Source: Roseiarcus sp963761435 (GTDB taxonomy: Bacteria > Pseudomonadota > Alphaproteobacteria > Rhizobiales > Beijerinckiaceae). From it: a stretch of DNA of 64,000 nt. Under the pieces are notes generated by a model. The model had not been told where the DNA came from, did not search any database, and was given only the letters and a program-made list of their open reading frames with translations. Below, in pieces: positions 26,699 to 37,277 of the stretch. The stretch covers positions 1,364,001 to 1,428,000 of the forward strand of contig CAVXHJ010000010.1 of assembly GCA_963761435.1 (NCBI GenBank). The letters are read 5' to 3'. Both the position numbers and the translations under genes were made by a program. Numbering within the stretch: the stretch's first letter is position 1; the number at the start of each line of letters is the position of its first letter.

Positions 26699-28152
26699 TG
26701 CAGTAAATCTCCAGACCGAAGCCCCGCAACGACAGCTGGGCTAAAACTCGCCCGCGTCGAAACGCGCATATCCATGCGGGCGCGCACGAGCGGCCCGATG
26801 ACGATGAGCGTGGCGACCAGGAGCGCGATTTCGATGGAATAGACGAGGGTGTAGCCGGTCACGGGGTCCGCGAGCGCGTCCCCGAAGGCGCCGCGCGAAG
26901 CGAGCGACGAACCGATGTCGTTGACCACGCCGCTGAAGGCGATCGCGAGGCCGGCCGCTGTCGATTGCGCCGCGCCCCAGGCGCCAAGCGCAAGGCCCCG
27001 ATCCTCGGGCTTCGCAAACGCCATCGACGCGGTCAACGTGCCGTGGGCGAAGAGCCCGCCGCCAAAGCCGATCAAAGCCACGCCAAGCCCGAATAGCGGG
27101 CGCGAATCGAGCGGCGCCGAGAAGATGACGCTGCAGAAGGCGATAATGCCGACCAGCACGCCGGATCCAGCGACGCGATGGGGGTCCGCGCCGAGGTTCA
27201 GGCGACGCGCGGCCAGCGCAAGGCCGCCGCCGCCGCCCAGCGCAAGCATCGCCGTCAGGGCCGTGGTGGCGCTGACCGGGAGATGCAGGATCTTTCCGCC
27301 ATAGGGCTCAAGCAGAATGTCCTGCATGCTGAAACCAGCAGTGCCGAGCGCGGTCGCGATGAGGCGCCGGCGGGTGCGGGCCGTGGTCGCAAAGGCGCTC
27401 CACGCGTCACGGAAGGTTGCCCGCGCGGGCGCCGGCGCGGCCACTGTCGAAATGCGCGGCTCCTGCTTCCAGAGCGCGGCGCAGTTGAGAACCATTGTGA
27501 CCACCGCGGCGCCCTGCACGACCTGTATGAGTCGGACCTCGCTGAAATGTCTCAGCAGCAAGCCAAAGACGACCGCGCTGATGGCCATCCCCGCGAGCAA
27601 CATGGCGCACAGAAGGGCGACAACGCGCGGCCTCGCGCGCTCGGGCGCAAGATCGGTGGCGAGAGCGAGTCCGACCGTCTGAACGGTGTGCAGTCCGGCG
27701 CCCACGAGAAGGAAAGCCAGAGCCGCCGCGACCTGCCCCGCCCAGAGGGGCCCCGTCGTGTCTCCGGAGAGGATGAGCAGCGCGAAAGGCATGATCGCAA
27801 AGCCGCCGAACTGCGCCATCGTCCCGAACCAGATGAACGGCACGCGCCTCCAGCCAAGCACCGAGCGGTGATTATCCGAACGATAGCCGATCAAAGCCCG
27901 CAGCGGCGCGAACAGAAGCGGCAACGCCAGCATGCAGGCGACGATCCATGACGGCACGGCAAGCTCGACGATCATCACGCGGTTCAACGTGCCGATCAGG
28001 AGCACCGCCGCCATGCCAACGGTGACTTGAAAGAGCGACAGGCGCAGGAGACGAAGAAGCGGCAGCTCGGGGGTCGCCGCATCGGCAAACGGCAACATTT
28101 GCGGACCGAGCTTCAGGATTCCCTGAACGACAATGGCGGAGGCGCGGCTCAT
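26695..28152 (-). CDS. lhaA: LH1 assembly protein LhaA (PucC family)
   Basis: LhaA is a 12-span major-facilitator-like protein of the PucC/BCH1 family that helps insert LH1 and perhaps delivers BChl. It has 485 aa and is intact. Hydrophobic segments are regularly spaced; family blocks include LFQVTVGMAAVLLIGTLNRVMIVEL, LIGYRSDNHRSVLGWRRVPFIW and DILLEPYGGKIL. It sits between bchM and puhA, the canonical place. A second family member lies at 39.7 kb. Confidence 0.93.
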   Translation of the reverse strand: MSRASAIVVQGILKLGPQMLPFADAATPELPLLRLLRLSLFQVTVGMAAVLLIGTLNRVMIVELAVPSWIVACMLALPLLFAPLRALIGYRSDNHRSVLGWRRVPFIWFGTMAQFGGFAIMPFALLILSGDTTGPLWAGQVAAALAFLLVGAGLHTVQTVGLALATDLAPERARPRVVALLCAMLLAGMAISAVVFGLLLRHFSEVRLIQVVQGAAVVTMVLNCAALWKQEPRISTVAAPAPARATFRDAWSAFATTARTRRRLIATALGTAGFSMQDILLEPYGGKILHLPVSATTALTAMLALGGGGGLALAARRLNLGADPHRVAGSGVLVGIIAFCSVIFSAPLDSRPLFGLGVALIGFGGGLFAHGTLTASMAFAKPEDRGLALGAWGAAQSTAAGLAIAFSGVVNDIGSSLASRGAFGDALADPVTGYTLVYSIEIALLVATLIVIGPLVRARMDMRVSTRASFSPAVVAGLRSGDLLQ

Positions 28153-28851
28153 GTCCGCTCGATCTCCATCGCCTGCGATATATAAAAGCCGCGGGCAATT
28201 CGGCTCGAACGGGACACGCGCCAGTTCACGAGTTCCGGATGCTCCTCGAAGCGGCGCTCAAGCGCGGAGGCGGAGATCGGCACGATCGCTGGAGCCCGAT
28301 CCCCGCGGGGGAAGAGCTTCCCCGCGGCGTGCATGACGGAGAGCGCAGCCGTGCGAGGAGCGATGGTGAAGACGATCGCCGAGCGTGTGCGCTCAGCCAG
28401 ATCCGACACGATGCGTGCGATATCCGCCCCCTCGTAGTGAATGAGGCTGTCCATCGCGACCACGTAGTCGAACTTGCCGAGCGTCGGATCAAGCATGTCG
28501 CCGGCGCCGAATATCGCGGAGCCCGACCCGGCGAACACCGGTGCGCGCTCGCGCGCAAGGCTGACGAGCGTCGGCGAAACATCGACGCCGACGACATTGG
28601 CGCCGCGTTTGGCGAGTTCGAACGCGAGCGCGCCCGTCCCGCAGCCCGCGTCGAGAACGCGGGCGCCCCGCAGGTCGTCGGGCAGCCAGCCGAGAAGACG
28701 TCGCGCGCATGGCGTCGCGCCCGGCACGCACTGTTGCCCGCACTCGGCTGAGCGGCGCGTCCGACGTCATGCGCTTCCACATCTCGACCGCAGTCCGGTC
28801 GAAATAGTGCTCGAGTTGGTCGCGCCGGGTAAAATATGTCGCGCTGGTCAT
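28149..28851 (-). CDS. bchM: Mg-protoporphyrin IX O-methyltransferase BchM (one frameshift)
   Basis: BchM methylates the ring-C propionate of Mg-protoporphyrin IX with SAM, before AcsF acts. The N-terminal part (MTSATYFTRRDQLEHYFDRTA, TSDAPLSRVRATVRAGRDAMR) and the rest (LLGWLPDDLRGARVLDAGCGTGALAFELA with the SAM motif) lie in two frames joined by a one-base insertion near 28700. The C-terminus is complete (FYISQAMEIERT). The start overlaps the bchL stop. Confidence 0.88.
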
Positions 28852-29733
28852 CAGTCGAAGCCAAGGAATTCAAAGAGGTCGCGGTCCTTCATCGGCTTTG
28901 CCGGAAGCGGATCGACCCCGTCCCATAGCCGCTCGGCGAGGGAGAGATATTCGTTCTTTACCGCCTCCAGCTCCGGCGACGTGTCCATCTCGAACAGGGT
29001 CGACTTCTTGAGCCGGCTCCGCCGCACGACGTCGAGGTCGCGGAAATGCGCGAGTCGTTGCAGTCCAACGGCGGAATTGTAACGGTCGATCTCGTTCGTG
29101 TCGGAGCTGCGATTGGCAATCACGCCGCCCAGACGCACCTGATAATTCCGCGACTTGGCGTCGATCGCCGAGACGATGCGGTTCATGGCGAAGATGGAGT
29201 CGAAATCGTTCGCGGTCACGATCAATGCACGCTCGGCGTGCTGGAGCGGCGAAGCGAAGCCCCCGCAGACCACGTCGCCGAGCACATCGAAAATGACGAC
29301 GTCGGTGTCTTCGAGCAGTCGGTGCTCCTTGAGAAGCTTGACGGTCTGGCCGACGACGTAGCCGCCGCACCCGGTGCCCGCCGGCGGTCCGCCCGCCTCC
29401 ACGCACATGACGCCCGCGTAGCCGGTTGCGACAAAGTCCTCTACCCGGAGTTCCTCGCTATGGAACTGCACCGAACTCGAGCGCGTCGATCACCGTCGGC
29501 GCCAGACGCTTGGTCAACGTAAAGGTCGAATCGTGCTTCGGGTCGCAACCGATCTGCAGGACCCGGTGTCCCAGCTTGGCGAAGGCGACCGAGAGGTTGG
29601 ACGAGGTCGTGCTCTTGCCGATCCCCCCCTTGCCGTAAACCGCAAACACCTTCGCGGCGCCGATCTCGATGTTGGGATCAAGCTCGACCTGCACTGAGCC
29701 CGCGGGCCTTGGGTTTCTAATTGGAATGTTCAT
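28851..29733 (-). CDS. bchL: Dark protochlorophyllide reductase iron protein BchL (one frameshift)
   Basis: BchL is the NifH-like ATP-dependent 4Fe-4S donor of dark-operative protochlorophyllide reductase. Walker A (YGKGGIGKSTTSSNLSVAFAKLG) is near residue 35; cluster cysteines are in GTGCGGYVVGQ and GDVVCGGFA. The frame breaks at 29474-29475, where GAGTTCGGTGCAG should read GAGTCGGTGCAG: one extra T. With it removed, DALE joins SVQFHSEELRVEDFV. Total length is then about 293 aa, normal for the family. It overlaps bchH (4 nt) and bchM. Confidence 0.92.
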
Positions 29734-32700
29734 GCTGCAACCCCCGGGCTGACGCCCTCAAGCCTGTCTTCCATTTCGTCGCCAGCCTCAAGGAGCGCGG
29801 CAAGCGTCTTCTCGTCGGGCGACCAGTAGCCCCTCTCGTGCGCCTCAATGACCCGGTTCGTCAGCTTGGTCGAAGCTGCCGGGTTGAGTTCGCTGAGCCG
29901 TCGGCGCATTTCGGGGTCTAGAACGAACGTTTGAGTGATGCGATCGTAAACCCATGGATCGATCTGGCCGGTGGTCGCCGACCATCCGAACGTGTTCGTC
30001 ACATGCGCTTCAATCTGCCGAACGCCCTCGTAGCCGTGCTTCAGCATGCCCTCGTACCATTTCGGATTGAGGACACGGGTTCGGGTCTCGAGCGCGACCT
30101 GCTCAGTCAGCGAGCGAACCTTGCCTGCTCCACGCGTCTGGTCGGAGATGTAGATGGGCGCAACGCGGCCGCCACGTGCGCGCGCCGCGGCCCGTCCCAT
30201 GCCGCCGAGAGAGTCGAAGTAATGGTCGATGCTCGTCACGCCGAGCTCGACGCTGTCAAGATTTTGATAGGCGAAATCGACGTTCGCGAGAACGCTCTCG
30301 AGCAGGTCGAGACGTGGGGCGCAGTCGCCCTTGCGGCCATAGACGAAGCATTTGCGCCGCGAGAAGGTCTGCGAAATCTCGTCCTCGTCGCTCCACACGC
30401 CGGCGTCGATGAGCATCCCGACATTCGCGCCATACGCGCCTTCGGCGTTGCTGAACACACGCAGGGCGGCGGTCTCGATGTCGCAGCCCGACGCCGCCTG
30501 ATGCGCGAGCGCGTGTTTGCGCAGATAGTTGCTTTCCTCCGGCTCGTCCGCGGTCGCTGCGAGGAAGCAGGCGTCCGCCAGCAGCCGGACTTGCAGCGGC
30601 AGGAGGTCTCGGAAGATCCCGGACACCGTCAGCATCACATCGATGCGCGGTCGGCCGAGCTTCTGCAAAGGAACAAGGCTCGCGCCGCTCAGGCGCCCAT
30701 AAGTGTCGAAGCGCGGCTCGGCGCCGATAAGGGCGAGGGCCTGCCCAATCGGCACGCCCTCGGTCTTGAGATTGTCGGTCCCCCAGAGGACGAGCGCGAT
30801 GGACTCCGGAAATGGATGGCCGTCGGCGGCATAGCGCGCGAGGACGCAATCCGACTGCCTGGCGCCCTCGGCAATCGCGAAGGCGCTCGGAATGCGATAG
30901 GGATCGAAACCATGCAGGTTGCGGCCGGTCGGAAGGATCGCCGGCGTCCGGACGAGATCGCCGCCGACGACCGGAGCAATGAAACGTCCGTCGAGCGCCC
31001 GGAGGAGCGCCGAAGTCTCGTGGTCCTCGCCGAGCAGCTGGTTGATGCGCGCCAATTCGTCGAAAGCCTTGCGGGCCTCCTGCATCTGCGGGGCGGGCAG
31101 CGCTGCAAGGGCCGCCTCCGCGGACCCGGTCGCGATGATCGCGCGCACCGCGGCGCCGGCGTCGGGAAGACCGAACGCGCTCTCGGCGATCGCCGACAGC
31201 GTCCCGGCGCGCTCCTCCGCGCCGGGCGTCTCGCCAAGAACGTGCAGCCCGTGGGGGATGAGCGTGTATTCGAGTTCGAGGATCGCGACGCCGAGCTTGT
31301 CGATCTCGTCGCGCGCGCTCCTCCCCCAGGGCGGCTCGGGCTGGGCGAGGTCAATGGCGGCAGCCTGCGACTGAATGAGTTCGGCGAGCAGGCCGCGCTC
31401 ATGATCGGCCTCGGGTTCACTGGCGCGGTAGCGGTCGAGCGCCGCCTTCAGGTCGACGAGACCGCGATAGAGCCCGGCATGGGCGAGGCTAGGCGTGAGA
31501 TAGCTGACGAGGGTCGCGGCCGACCGGCGCTTCGCGAGCGCGCCCTCGGAGGGATTGTTCGCAGCATAGAGATAGACGTTGGGCATGGCGCCGATCAGGC
31601 GCTCGGGCCAGCAGGCAGCCGAAAGCCCGACCTGCTTGCCCGGCATGAATTCGAGCGATCCGTGCATGCCGAAATGCAGCACGACGTCGGCGTCGAAATC
31701 CTCGCGCAAGTACCGGTAGAAGGCCGAAAAGGCATGCGTCGGAGCGAAGCCGCGATCAAACAGCAGGCGCATGGGGTCGCCTTCGTAACCCATGGCGGGT
31801 TGAATCCCGACCAGCACGTTTCCGAACCGCTCGCCCAGCACGAACAGCGCCGCGCCGTCCGTCTGATGCCTGCCCGGCGCTGCGCCCCATTGCGCCTCGA
31901 TCTCCGCGAGATGCGCCTCCCGCCGGATGTGATCGTCGACATCGACACGGGCGACAACATTGGCCCCTGCGCCGAAGCGTGCGTTGTTGCCCTCGATGAT
32001 CCGCTGGCGCAACGCGTCGACGGTCTCGGGGAGCTCGACGGTGTAGCCGGCTTCCTGCATCGCCTGCAGGGTTCGATGCAGGGACTCATAGACGCCCAGG
32101 AACGCCGCGGTGCCTGTTGCGCCCGCGTTGGGCGGGAAGTTGAAGAGAATGACGGCGACCTTGCGGTTCGCGCGCTCGCCGGCCCGCAACCGCACGAGCC
32201 GCTCGACGCGGTCGGCAAGGCGCGCGATCCGTTCCTTATGCGGCTGGATGTCGCGCGTCGCGCCGGTCAGGGCGTTGCTCGACCGCCCGCCAAACACGAT
32301 CGGAGCCGTCGCCCCGTCGAGTTCGGGAATGGCGACCATCATGGTGGCCTCGACCGGCGAAAGTCCGCGGTCGGAACTCTCCCATTCCTCGATCGTCTGA
32401 AATTCGAGCGCCTGCGCGGCGATATAAGGCACGTCGAGCTTGCCCAGCATTTTCGTGGCGCTGTTCGAATCGTTGTAGGCCGGGCCGCCGACGAGCGAGA
32501 ACCCGGTCAGCGAAACAAGCGCGTCGATCTTCACGCTGCCGCGAGCCTTGAAATAGGCTTCGACGGCCGGGCGAGAGTCGAGGCCGCTCGCGAACGCCGG
32601 GATCGTTCGGAGCCCGCGCGCTTCCAGTTCCGAGATCACCGCGTCGTAATGCGCAGTGTTGTTGGCAAGCACGTAGGACCGCATCAGCAAGACGCCGACG

Positions 32701-33446
32701 GTGCCGCGTGAGCCGCCTGATGGACGCGGCAGATGATCGACGGACTCGCCAAGCCGGCCGATCATACGCGGGTGATAGAGGCCGACATCGGGGTATTCGG
32801 CGGGCGGGGCCGCCCTCAGCTTGCCGCGCAAGTTTTGGTTGGCGCCACCGGCATAGCGATTGAGCAGAAAGCGGACCAGATTGGCGATGTTCTCTTCCGA
32901 TCCGGCGAGCCAATATTGCAGGGTGAGGAAATAGGCGCGCAGATCCTGAGCGGGACCAGGGATGAATTTAAGGATGCGCGGGATGCGGCGCAGCATCGCA
33001 AGCTGGTGAGCGCCCCCGGTGGCCGACGGCTTGCCGCCGCCCCGCAGCCGCTTCAGAAAGTCGAGCACGCCCCGTTTCGAACCGTCCATATTGAAACGGC
33101 CGATGCGGGTGAGTTTGACGATGTTCGGCTCGGACATGCAGCCGAAAACGGCGTCGCAAGTGTCACGACGCGCCTGGATCGCCGAATGCACCGCCTGCGC
33201 ATGCTCCTCCATGAACAGCATCGTCGCGACGATGATGTCCGCTTTGGCGATCGACGCGAGGCAGCGCTGCAAGGCCGCGGGATCGTTCCATTCAGCGGCG
33301 GCATGGAAGGAAAGATCGAGCCCAGGAATATCGATCTCGAGGGCGCGGCGCGCGCGATCCACCGCGCCCGCCAGATGGTTGTCGAGCGTGACGATGACGA
33401 AGCGCGGACCCGCGCGTTCAGCGGCCGAAGTGGGCTTTGGCTTCAT
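29730..33446 (-). CDS. bchH: Magnesium chelatase porphyrin-binding subunit BchH
   Basis: BchH binds protoporphyrin IX and Mg2+ and is the catalytic subunit of the chelatase driven by BchI and BchD. The 1238-aa frame is fully intact, notable among frameshifted neighbours. Family blocks include PRFVIVTLDNHLAGAVDRA near the N-terminus, GMHGSLEFMPGKQVGLS in the middle and YGYEGVRQIEAHVTNTFGWSATTG-like sequence near the C-terminus. It overlaps bchB by about 29 nt and bchL by 4 nt. Confidence 0.95.
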   Translation of the reverse strand: MKPKPTSAAERAGPRFVIVTLDNHLAGAVDRARRALEIDIPGLDLSFHAAAEWNDPAALQRCLASIAKADIIVATMLFMEEHAQAVHSAIQARRDTCDAVFGCMSEPNIVKLTRIGRFNMDGSKRGVLDFLKRLRGGGKPSATGGAHQLAMLRRIPRILKFIPGPAQDLRAYFLTLQYWLAGSEENIANLVRFLLNRYAGGANQNLRGKLRAAPPAEYPDVGLYHPRMIGRLGESVDHLPRPSGGSRGTVGVLLMRSYVLANNTAHYDAVISELEARGLRTIPAFASGLDSRPAVEAYFKARGSVKIDALVSLTGFSLVGGPAYNDSNSATKMLGKLDVPYIAAQALEFQTIEEWESSDRGLSPVEATMMVAIPELDGATAPIVFGGRSSNALTGATRDIQPHKERIARLADRVERLVRLRAGERANRKVAVILFNFPPNAGATGTAAFLGVYESLHRTLQAMQEAGYTVELPETVDALRQRIIEGNNARFGAGANVVARVDVDDHIRREAHLAEIEAQWGAAPGRHQTDGAALFVLGERFGNVLVGIQPAMGYEGDPMRLLFDRGFAPTHAFSAFYRYLREDFDADVVLHFGMHGSLEFMPGKQVGLSAACWPERLIGAMPNVYLYAANNPSEGALAKRRSAATLVSYLTPSLAHAGLYRGLVDLKAALDRYRASEPEADHERGLLAELIQSQAAAIDLAQPEPPWGRSARDEIDKLGVAILELEYTLIPHGLHVLGETPGAEERAGTLSAIAESAFGLPDAGAAVRAIIATGSAEAALAALPAPQMQEARKAFDELARINQLLGEDHETSALLRALDGRFIAPVVGGDLVRTPAILPTGRNLHGFDPYRIPSAFAIAEGARQSDCVLARYAADGHPFPESIALVLWGTDNLKTEGVPIGQALALIGAEPRFDTYGRLSGASLVPLQKLGRPRIDVMLTVSGIFRDLLPLQVRLLADACFLAATADEPEESNYLRKHALAHQAASGCDIETAALRVFSNAEGAYGANVGMLIDAGVWSDEDEISQTFSRRKCFVYGRKGDCAPRLDLLESVLANVDFAYQNLDSVELGVTSIDHYFDSLGGMGRAAARARGGRVAPIYISDQTRGAGKVRSLTEQVALETRTRVLNPKWYEGMLKHGYEGVRQIEAHVTNTFGWSATTGQIDPWVYDRITQTFVLDPEMRRRLSELNPAASTKLTNRVIEAHERGYWSPDEKTLAALLEAGDEMEDRLEGVSPGVAA

Positions 33447-34980
33447 AGAGGGTGTTTACCGTTATGGTTGCCAATCCAAGCTCTCGCGCGAATGTCTCAG
33501 TGTTCCCCCGCGCGCGGCCCCGCACAAAGAAGGGAATTTTTTTCAATTCCTTTTCCGCTTCGGCGCTCCACATTGTCTGTGGCTGGCAGGGGGTGATTTG
33601 GTCCGGACCCGCGGCCGCGGCGGGCTCACGGGCGGAAGCGTGGGTCGGCTCGACGGCGGCGGCGCCGAGGTGAGACGGCGCTGCGCCGTCGTGGAACTCA
33701 GGGTCTTCGCGGAACATCGCCAGCAGATGTTCTTCAAGGCCCATCATCAGCGGGTGAACCCAGGAGTCGAAGAGCACATTCGCGCCTTCGAAACCCATCT
33801 GTGGAGAATACCGGGCTGGAAAATCCTGAACGTGAGTTGGCGCGGAGATGACAGCGCAGGGAATTCCGAGCCGCTTGGCGATGTGGCGCTCCATCTGGGT
33901 GCCGAGAATGAGTTCCGGCTGCAGTTCGGTGACCTTCGCCTCGACTTCCAGATAGTCGTCGGCGATGAGCGCTTCGGCGCCGCAGGCTTCGGCCTCGCTC
34001 CGCACCTCGCGGGCGAACTCCCTCGAATAGGTTCCCAAGCCCACGACCTTGAAGCCGAGCTCGGTTCGCGCGACGCGCGCCGCTGCGATCGCGTGAGTGG
34101 CGTCGCCGAAAATGAAGACTCGCTTGTCGGTCAGATAGGTCGAGTCGACCGAGCGCGAATACCAGGGCGAGCGTGACAAGTCTTCATCGAGCGCTGCGGC
34201 GGGATGGACCCCCGCGAGTGCGGCGACTTCTTCGATAAAAGCGCGCGTTGCGCCGACGCCGATGGGAATGGTTTGAGTGAACGGTTGCTTGTGGTTCTTT
34301 TCCAGCCATTTTGCCGCGGGTAGGGCGATCTCAGGATAGAGAACGACGTTGAAGTCCGCTTCGCCGAGACGGGTGATGTCCTCGGGCGTGGCCCCGAGGG
34401 GCGCTGTGACGCAGATCTCCACGCCGAGCCACTTAAGGATGCCGGAGATTTCGCGCACATCGTCGCGGTGTCGAAAGCCCAGTGCAGTCGGCCCCAGAAT
34501 GTTGCAGCGGGGTCGCGCGTCTGGGACACGCACACTTGGAGCGGGGACGAGGGATCGCACGAGCCGATAGAACGTCTCCGAGGCGCCCCAGTTCTCCTTT
34601 TTTTGATAGGCCGGGAGTTCAAGAGGAATGACCGGGATTGGCAAACGCAGAGCGCGGGCGAGCCCGCCCGGATCGTCCTGCAGCAGTTCGGCCGTGCATG
34701 AAGCTCCGACGAGCATCGCCTGGGGCGCCCATCTCTCATAGGCGTCGCGCACCGCGGTTTTGAAGAGCTCCGCCGTGTCGCCGCCCAGGTCGCGCGCCCC
34801 GAATGTCGTATAGGTCACTGGCGGGCGCGTGTTGCGGCGTTCGATCATCGTGAACAGGAGGTCCGCGTAGGTGTCGCCCTGCGGAGCGTGCAGCACGTAA
34901 TGCAGCCCGTTCATCGAGGTCGCTATCCGCATAGCCCCGACGTGAGGAGGGCCTTCGTAAGTCCAGAGAGTGAGCTCCAT
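33418..34980 (-). CDS. bchB: Dark protochlorophyllide reductase subunit BchB
   Basis: BchB forms with BchN the catalytic component that reduces ring D of protochlorophyllide in the dark. The 520-aa frame is intact: MELTLWTYEGPPHVGAMRIA at the start, GASCTAELLQDDPGGLA near residue 95 and a C-terminal light-independent-reductase domain (SAEAEKELKKIPFFVRGRARGNTE). Between them is an Ala/Pro-rich linker. bchN ends 3 bp upstream. Confidence 0.95.
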   Translation of the reverse strand: MELTLWTYEGPPHVGAMRIATSMNGLHYVLHAPQGDTYADLLFTMIERRNTRPPVTYTTFGARDLGGDTAELFKTAVRDAYERWAPQAMLVGASCTAELLQDDPGGLARALRLPIPVIPLELPAYQKKENWGASETFYRLVRSLVPAPSVRVPDARPRCNILGPTALGFRHRDDVREISGILKWLGVEICVTAPLGATPEDITRLGEADFNVVLYPEIALPAAKWLEKNHKQPFTQTIPIGVGATRAFIEEVAALAGVHPAAALDEDLSRSPWYSRSVDSTYLTDKRVFIFGDATHAIAAARVARTELGFKVVGLGTYSREFAREVRSEAEACGAEALIADDYLEVEAKVTELQPELILGTQMERHIAKRLGIPCAVISAPTHVQDFPARYSPQMGFEGANVLFDSWVHPLMMGLEEHLLAMFREDPEFHDGAAPSHLGAAAVEPTHASAREPAAAAGPDQITPCQPQTMWSAEAEKELKKIPFFVRGRARGNTETFARELGLATITVNTLYEAKAHFGR

Positions 34981-34983
34981 TGC

Positions 34984-36283
34984 TCAGACCTCCAACCGTT
35001 GGCGGCGCACAAGCGGCCGCGCAAAAAGACTGGCGAGGTCGCCGGATTGTTCGTAGCCCTGGATCGGCGTGAACAGGAGTTCGATTGACCACTTCGTCGC
35101 GATGCCCTCCGCTTCCAGGGGATTCGCGAGGCCGAGTCCACACACGACGAGATCGGGGGACGCCGCGCGGCAGCGATCGAGTTGGCGATCGACGTCCTGG
35201 CCTTCGCTAAGCAGCGGCCCACACGGCAGTAGGGCAAGCTCCGCTGCCATGAGCGCCCGGTTGAGATAGGGCGTTCCTACTTCGACGGGAACCATCCCGA
35301 GTTCGCGCGCAAGGAAGCGTGCCAGCGGTATCTCGAGCTGTGAATCAGGGAAGAGGAAGACGCGCTTGCCCGCAAGGTGACCGCGCTCTCGCGCGACAGA
35401 GGCTTCAGCCCGCAAACGCGCTTCAGCCGTGACGGCTTCGAAATGCTCAGGGGAGACCTGAAACGCATCCGCTGCGGCGCGCAACCATTCTGACGTCCCT
35501 TCGGACCCGAGCGGGAAGGGCGCCGCAATATGCCTCGCACCGCGCTCCTGGAGGGCGCTGGCTGTGTCCCTCAAGAACGGTTGCGCCAGAAGGAAGACGG
35601 TGTTTGGCCCGACAGACAGGTCGAGCGTCGGCGCGGCGCATCGGGAGAAAATGCACGGGGCCGACGCCGAGCGCGTCAAACAGACGCGCAAACTGATCCT
35701 CAACGATATCCGCAAGCGAGCCGACCACCATCAAGTTCGGCCGTGCATTCGGGCCTTCGTTCGAAAGGGTCGGGACAAGCGCCGCGAGACACGAGTCCTC
35801 GCCTTGCGTGAAGGTCGTCTCGATCCCGCTGCCGGAATAGGCCAGCACGCGGACCTTCGGAGCGTGGATCGTCGATTGCCGGGCTGCGGCGCGCTTGAGG
35901 TCGATCTTGATGACTTCCGATGGACAGGAGCCGACAAGGAACAGAAGCTTGATGTCAGGCCGCCGTTCGATCAAACGAGCGACGACCCGGTCGAGTTCGT
36001 CGTCGATGTCCGCAATCCCCGCCAGATCGCGCTCACCAAGGATCGCCGTGGCAAAGCGCGGCTCAGCAAAGATCATCACGCCGGCAGCCGATTGAATGAG
36101 ATGGGCGCAAGTTCGCGATCCGACAACGAGGAAGAACGCGTCCTTGATCTTGCGATGCAGCCAAACGATGCTGGTCAGCCCGCAGAAGACCTCTCTCTGT
36201 CCTCGCTCCCGCAGCACCGGCGCGGTCTCGCAACCCTGAGCGAGCGTCCGATGCTGGACGTCCAGGGGAACCCTCACGTTCAT
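34984..36283 (-). CDS. bchN: Dark protochlorophyllide reductase subunit BchN (one frameshift)
   Basis: BchN is the partner of BchB; its cysteines help hold the 4Fe-4S NB-cluster. Visible ligand contexts are REVFCGLTSIVWLHRKI, VGSRTCAHLIQSA and LVGSCPSEVIKIDL. The first frame reaches DALGVGPVHFLP; after an extra base near 35645 the sequence continues RCAAPTLDLSVGPNTVFLLAQPFL to a normal end at 34984. About 432 aa after repair. The start at 36283 overlaps bchF. Confidence 0.9.
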
Positions 36284-36804
36284 GACGCTGGTTCCAGTTG
36301 AACGCTGCGAGGTGGAGTAAGGCTCGCGCCGGCGTCGAGGCGCGCAGCCCGAAGCTTCAGAAGGAATTGCGAGGCGTTGACAACGTAGGTGGCGTAGGCT
36401 GCAAGCGCGAGCAGCATGAGCGTGCGCGGTTCAAGCAGACCGAAGATAAGCGCCGCCAGATAGGCGGTGTGTAAGGACAGGACGAGGATTGAAAACGCGT
36501 CTTCCCAAAAGAAGGGCCGAGCAAACAGGTACTTACCGAAAACGACTTTTTCCCAAATCGAACCTGTGATCATGATCGCGTAGAGCGCGACCGTTTTGAT
36601 GACGACCGAGATCGTCGCAACTGATTCTCCAGCCCCCGTCAGCAGGAACCGAACAACGAGCGTCAGGCTCACCAGGAAGATAGCAAACTGCAACGGAGCC
36701 AACGCTCCCTGTACGAGCGTCCAGCGGGTATTGTCGCGCCGCGCGCGCTCCTCCCGCGAATACAGCGGCCTCTTTTGCGCTGATGCTGGACGTCCTCGGC
36801 TCAT
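36280..36804 (-). CDS. bchF: 3-vinyl bacteriochlorophyllide hydratase BchF
   Basis: BchF hydrates the C3 vinyl group of (bacterio)chlorophyllide before BchC oxidises it. ATG 36804 (MSRGRPASAQKRPLYSREERARRD) gives 174 aa; the upstream extension is not family-like. Typical blocks are WTLVQGALAPLQFAIFLVSL, ITGSIWEKVVFGKYLFA and EDAFSILVLSLHTAYLAALI, consistent with several membrane helices. It is the first gene of the long minus-strand bchFNBHLM-lhaA-puhABC unit, with a near-consensus PpsR site about 90 bp upstream. Confidence 0.92.
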   Translation of the reverse strand: MSRGRPASAQKRPLYSREERARRDNTRWTLVQGALAPLQFAIFLVSLTLVVRFLLTGAGESVATISVVIKTVALYAIMITGSIWEKVVFGKYLFARPFFWEDAFSILVLSLHTAYLAALIFGLLEPRTLMLLALAAYATYVVNASQFLLKLRAARLDAGASLTPPRSVQLEPAS

Positions 36805-36891
36805 CGGCCCGCGTTTCCAGTCCTTCAGGTTGCCGACCCAAGCTGGAGTGGCCAGGCGGTCGGCGCGAATGTAGGACCAGGCGCGCAAAAC

Positions 36892-36909
36892 TGTCAAGCT
36901 GTCTTGACG
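36892..36909. promoter_or_regulatory. Near-consensus PpsR/CrtJ site upstream of bchF
   Basis: TGTCAAGCTGTCTTGACG is TGTC-N10-GACG, one mismatch from TGT-N12-ACA, 88 bp before the bchF ATG. It overlaps a promoter-like element (TTGACG, then an AT-rich spacer). It probably controls the bchF-to-puh operon. Confidence 0.5.
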
Positions 36910-37277
36910 TATTTTTCAATTTACACTACGTTTATCCTCGGGGCCTTCGTCGTCCCAGGATAGGGGGCCATTCGGTCAAAAGAGGCCACGGAGGGCGCCG
37001 ATGGGAAATATCGACAGGCCCAAACGAGGTTTGCGAGCTTGGGGCCATTTGCGCGAAGCCATCGGTATTCTCTTCGGGAGCGTTGAGAAGAGAGCGGGTC
37101 CGCGGTTCTGCTCGTCGCCCCTTTGGTCGCTTCGGGCCCAGAACCGGCCAGTCGGTCAGGACGATGTCGATCCTGCGCGCAGCGCAAGTTGTCATTCTTA
37201 GACGAAGTTTGTTAAAGCGGCGCGGCTATTCGTAAACATTCGAGCGCGGGCGTCATGTCAGTCACTCCTGTCAAAAG
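36910..37277. other. Divergent intergenic region bchF/ppsR1
   Basis: A 368-bp stretch holds no ORF with protein-like composition. It starts with AT-rich promoter-like DNA and otherwise is GC-rich. It presumably contains the ppsR1 promoter and leader; no further PpsR match was found. Confidence 0.4.

Noticed and set aside
29931..32711. 926-aa plus-strand ORF opposite bchH
   Set aside because: It is an antisense shadow of intact bchH, produced by high GC third positions; no family-like content.
36921..37187. Short minus-strand ORF in the bchF/ppsR1 gap
   Set aside because: No family, odd codon use and no ribosome-binding site; overlaps a probable promoter region.
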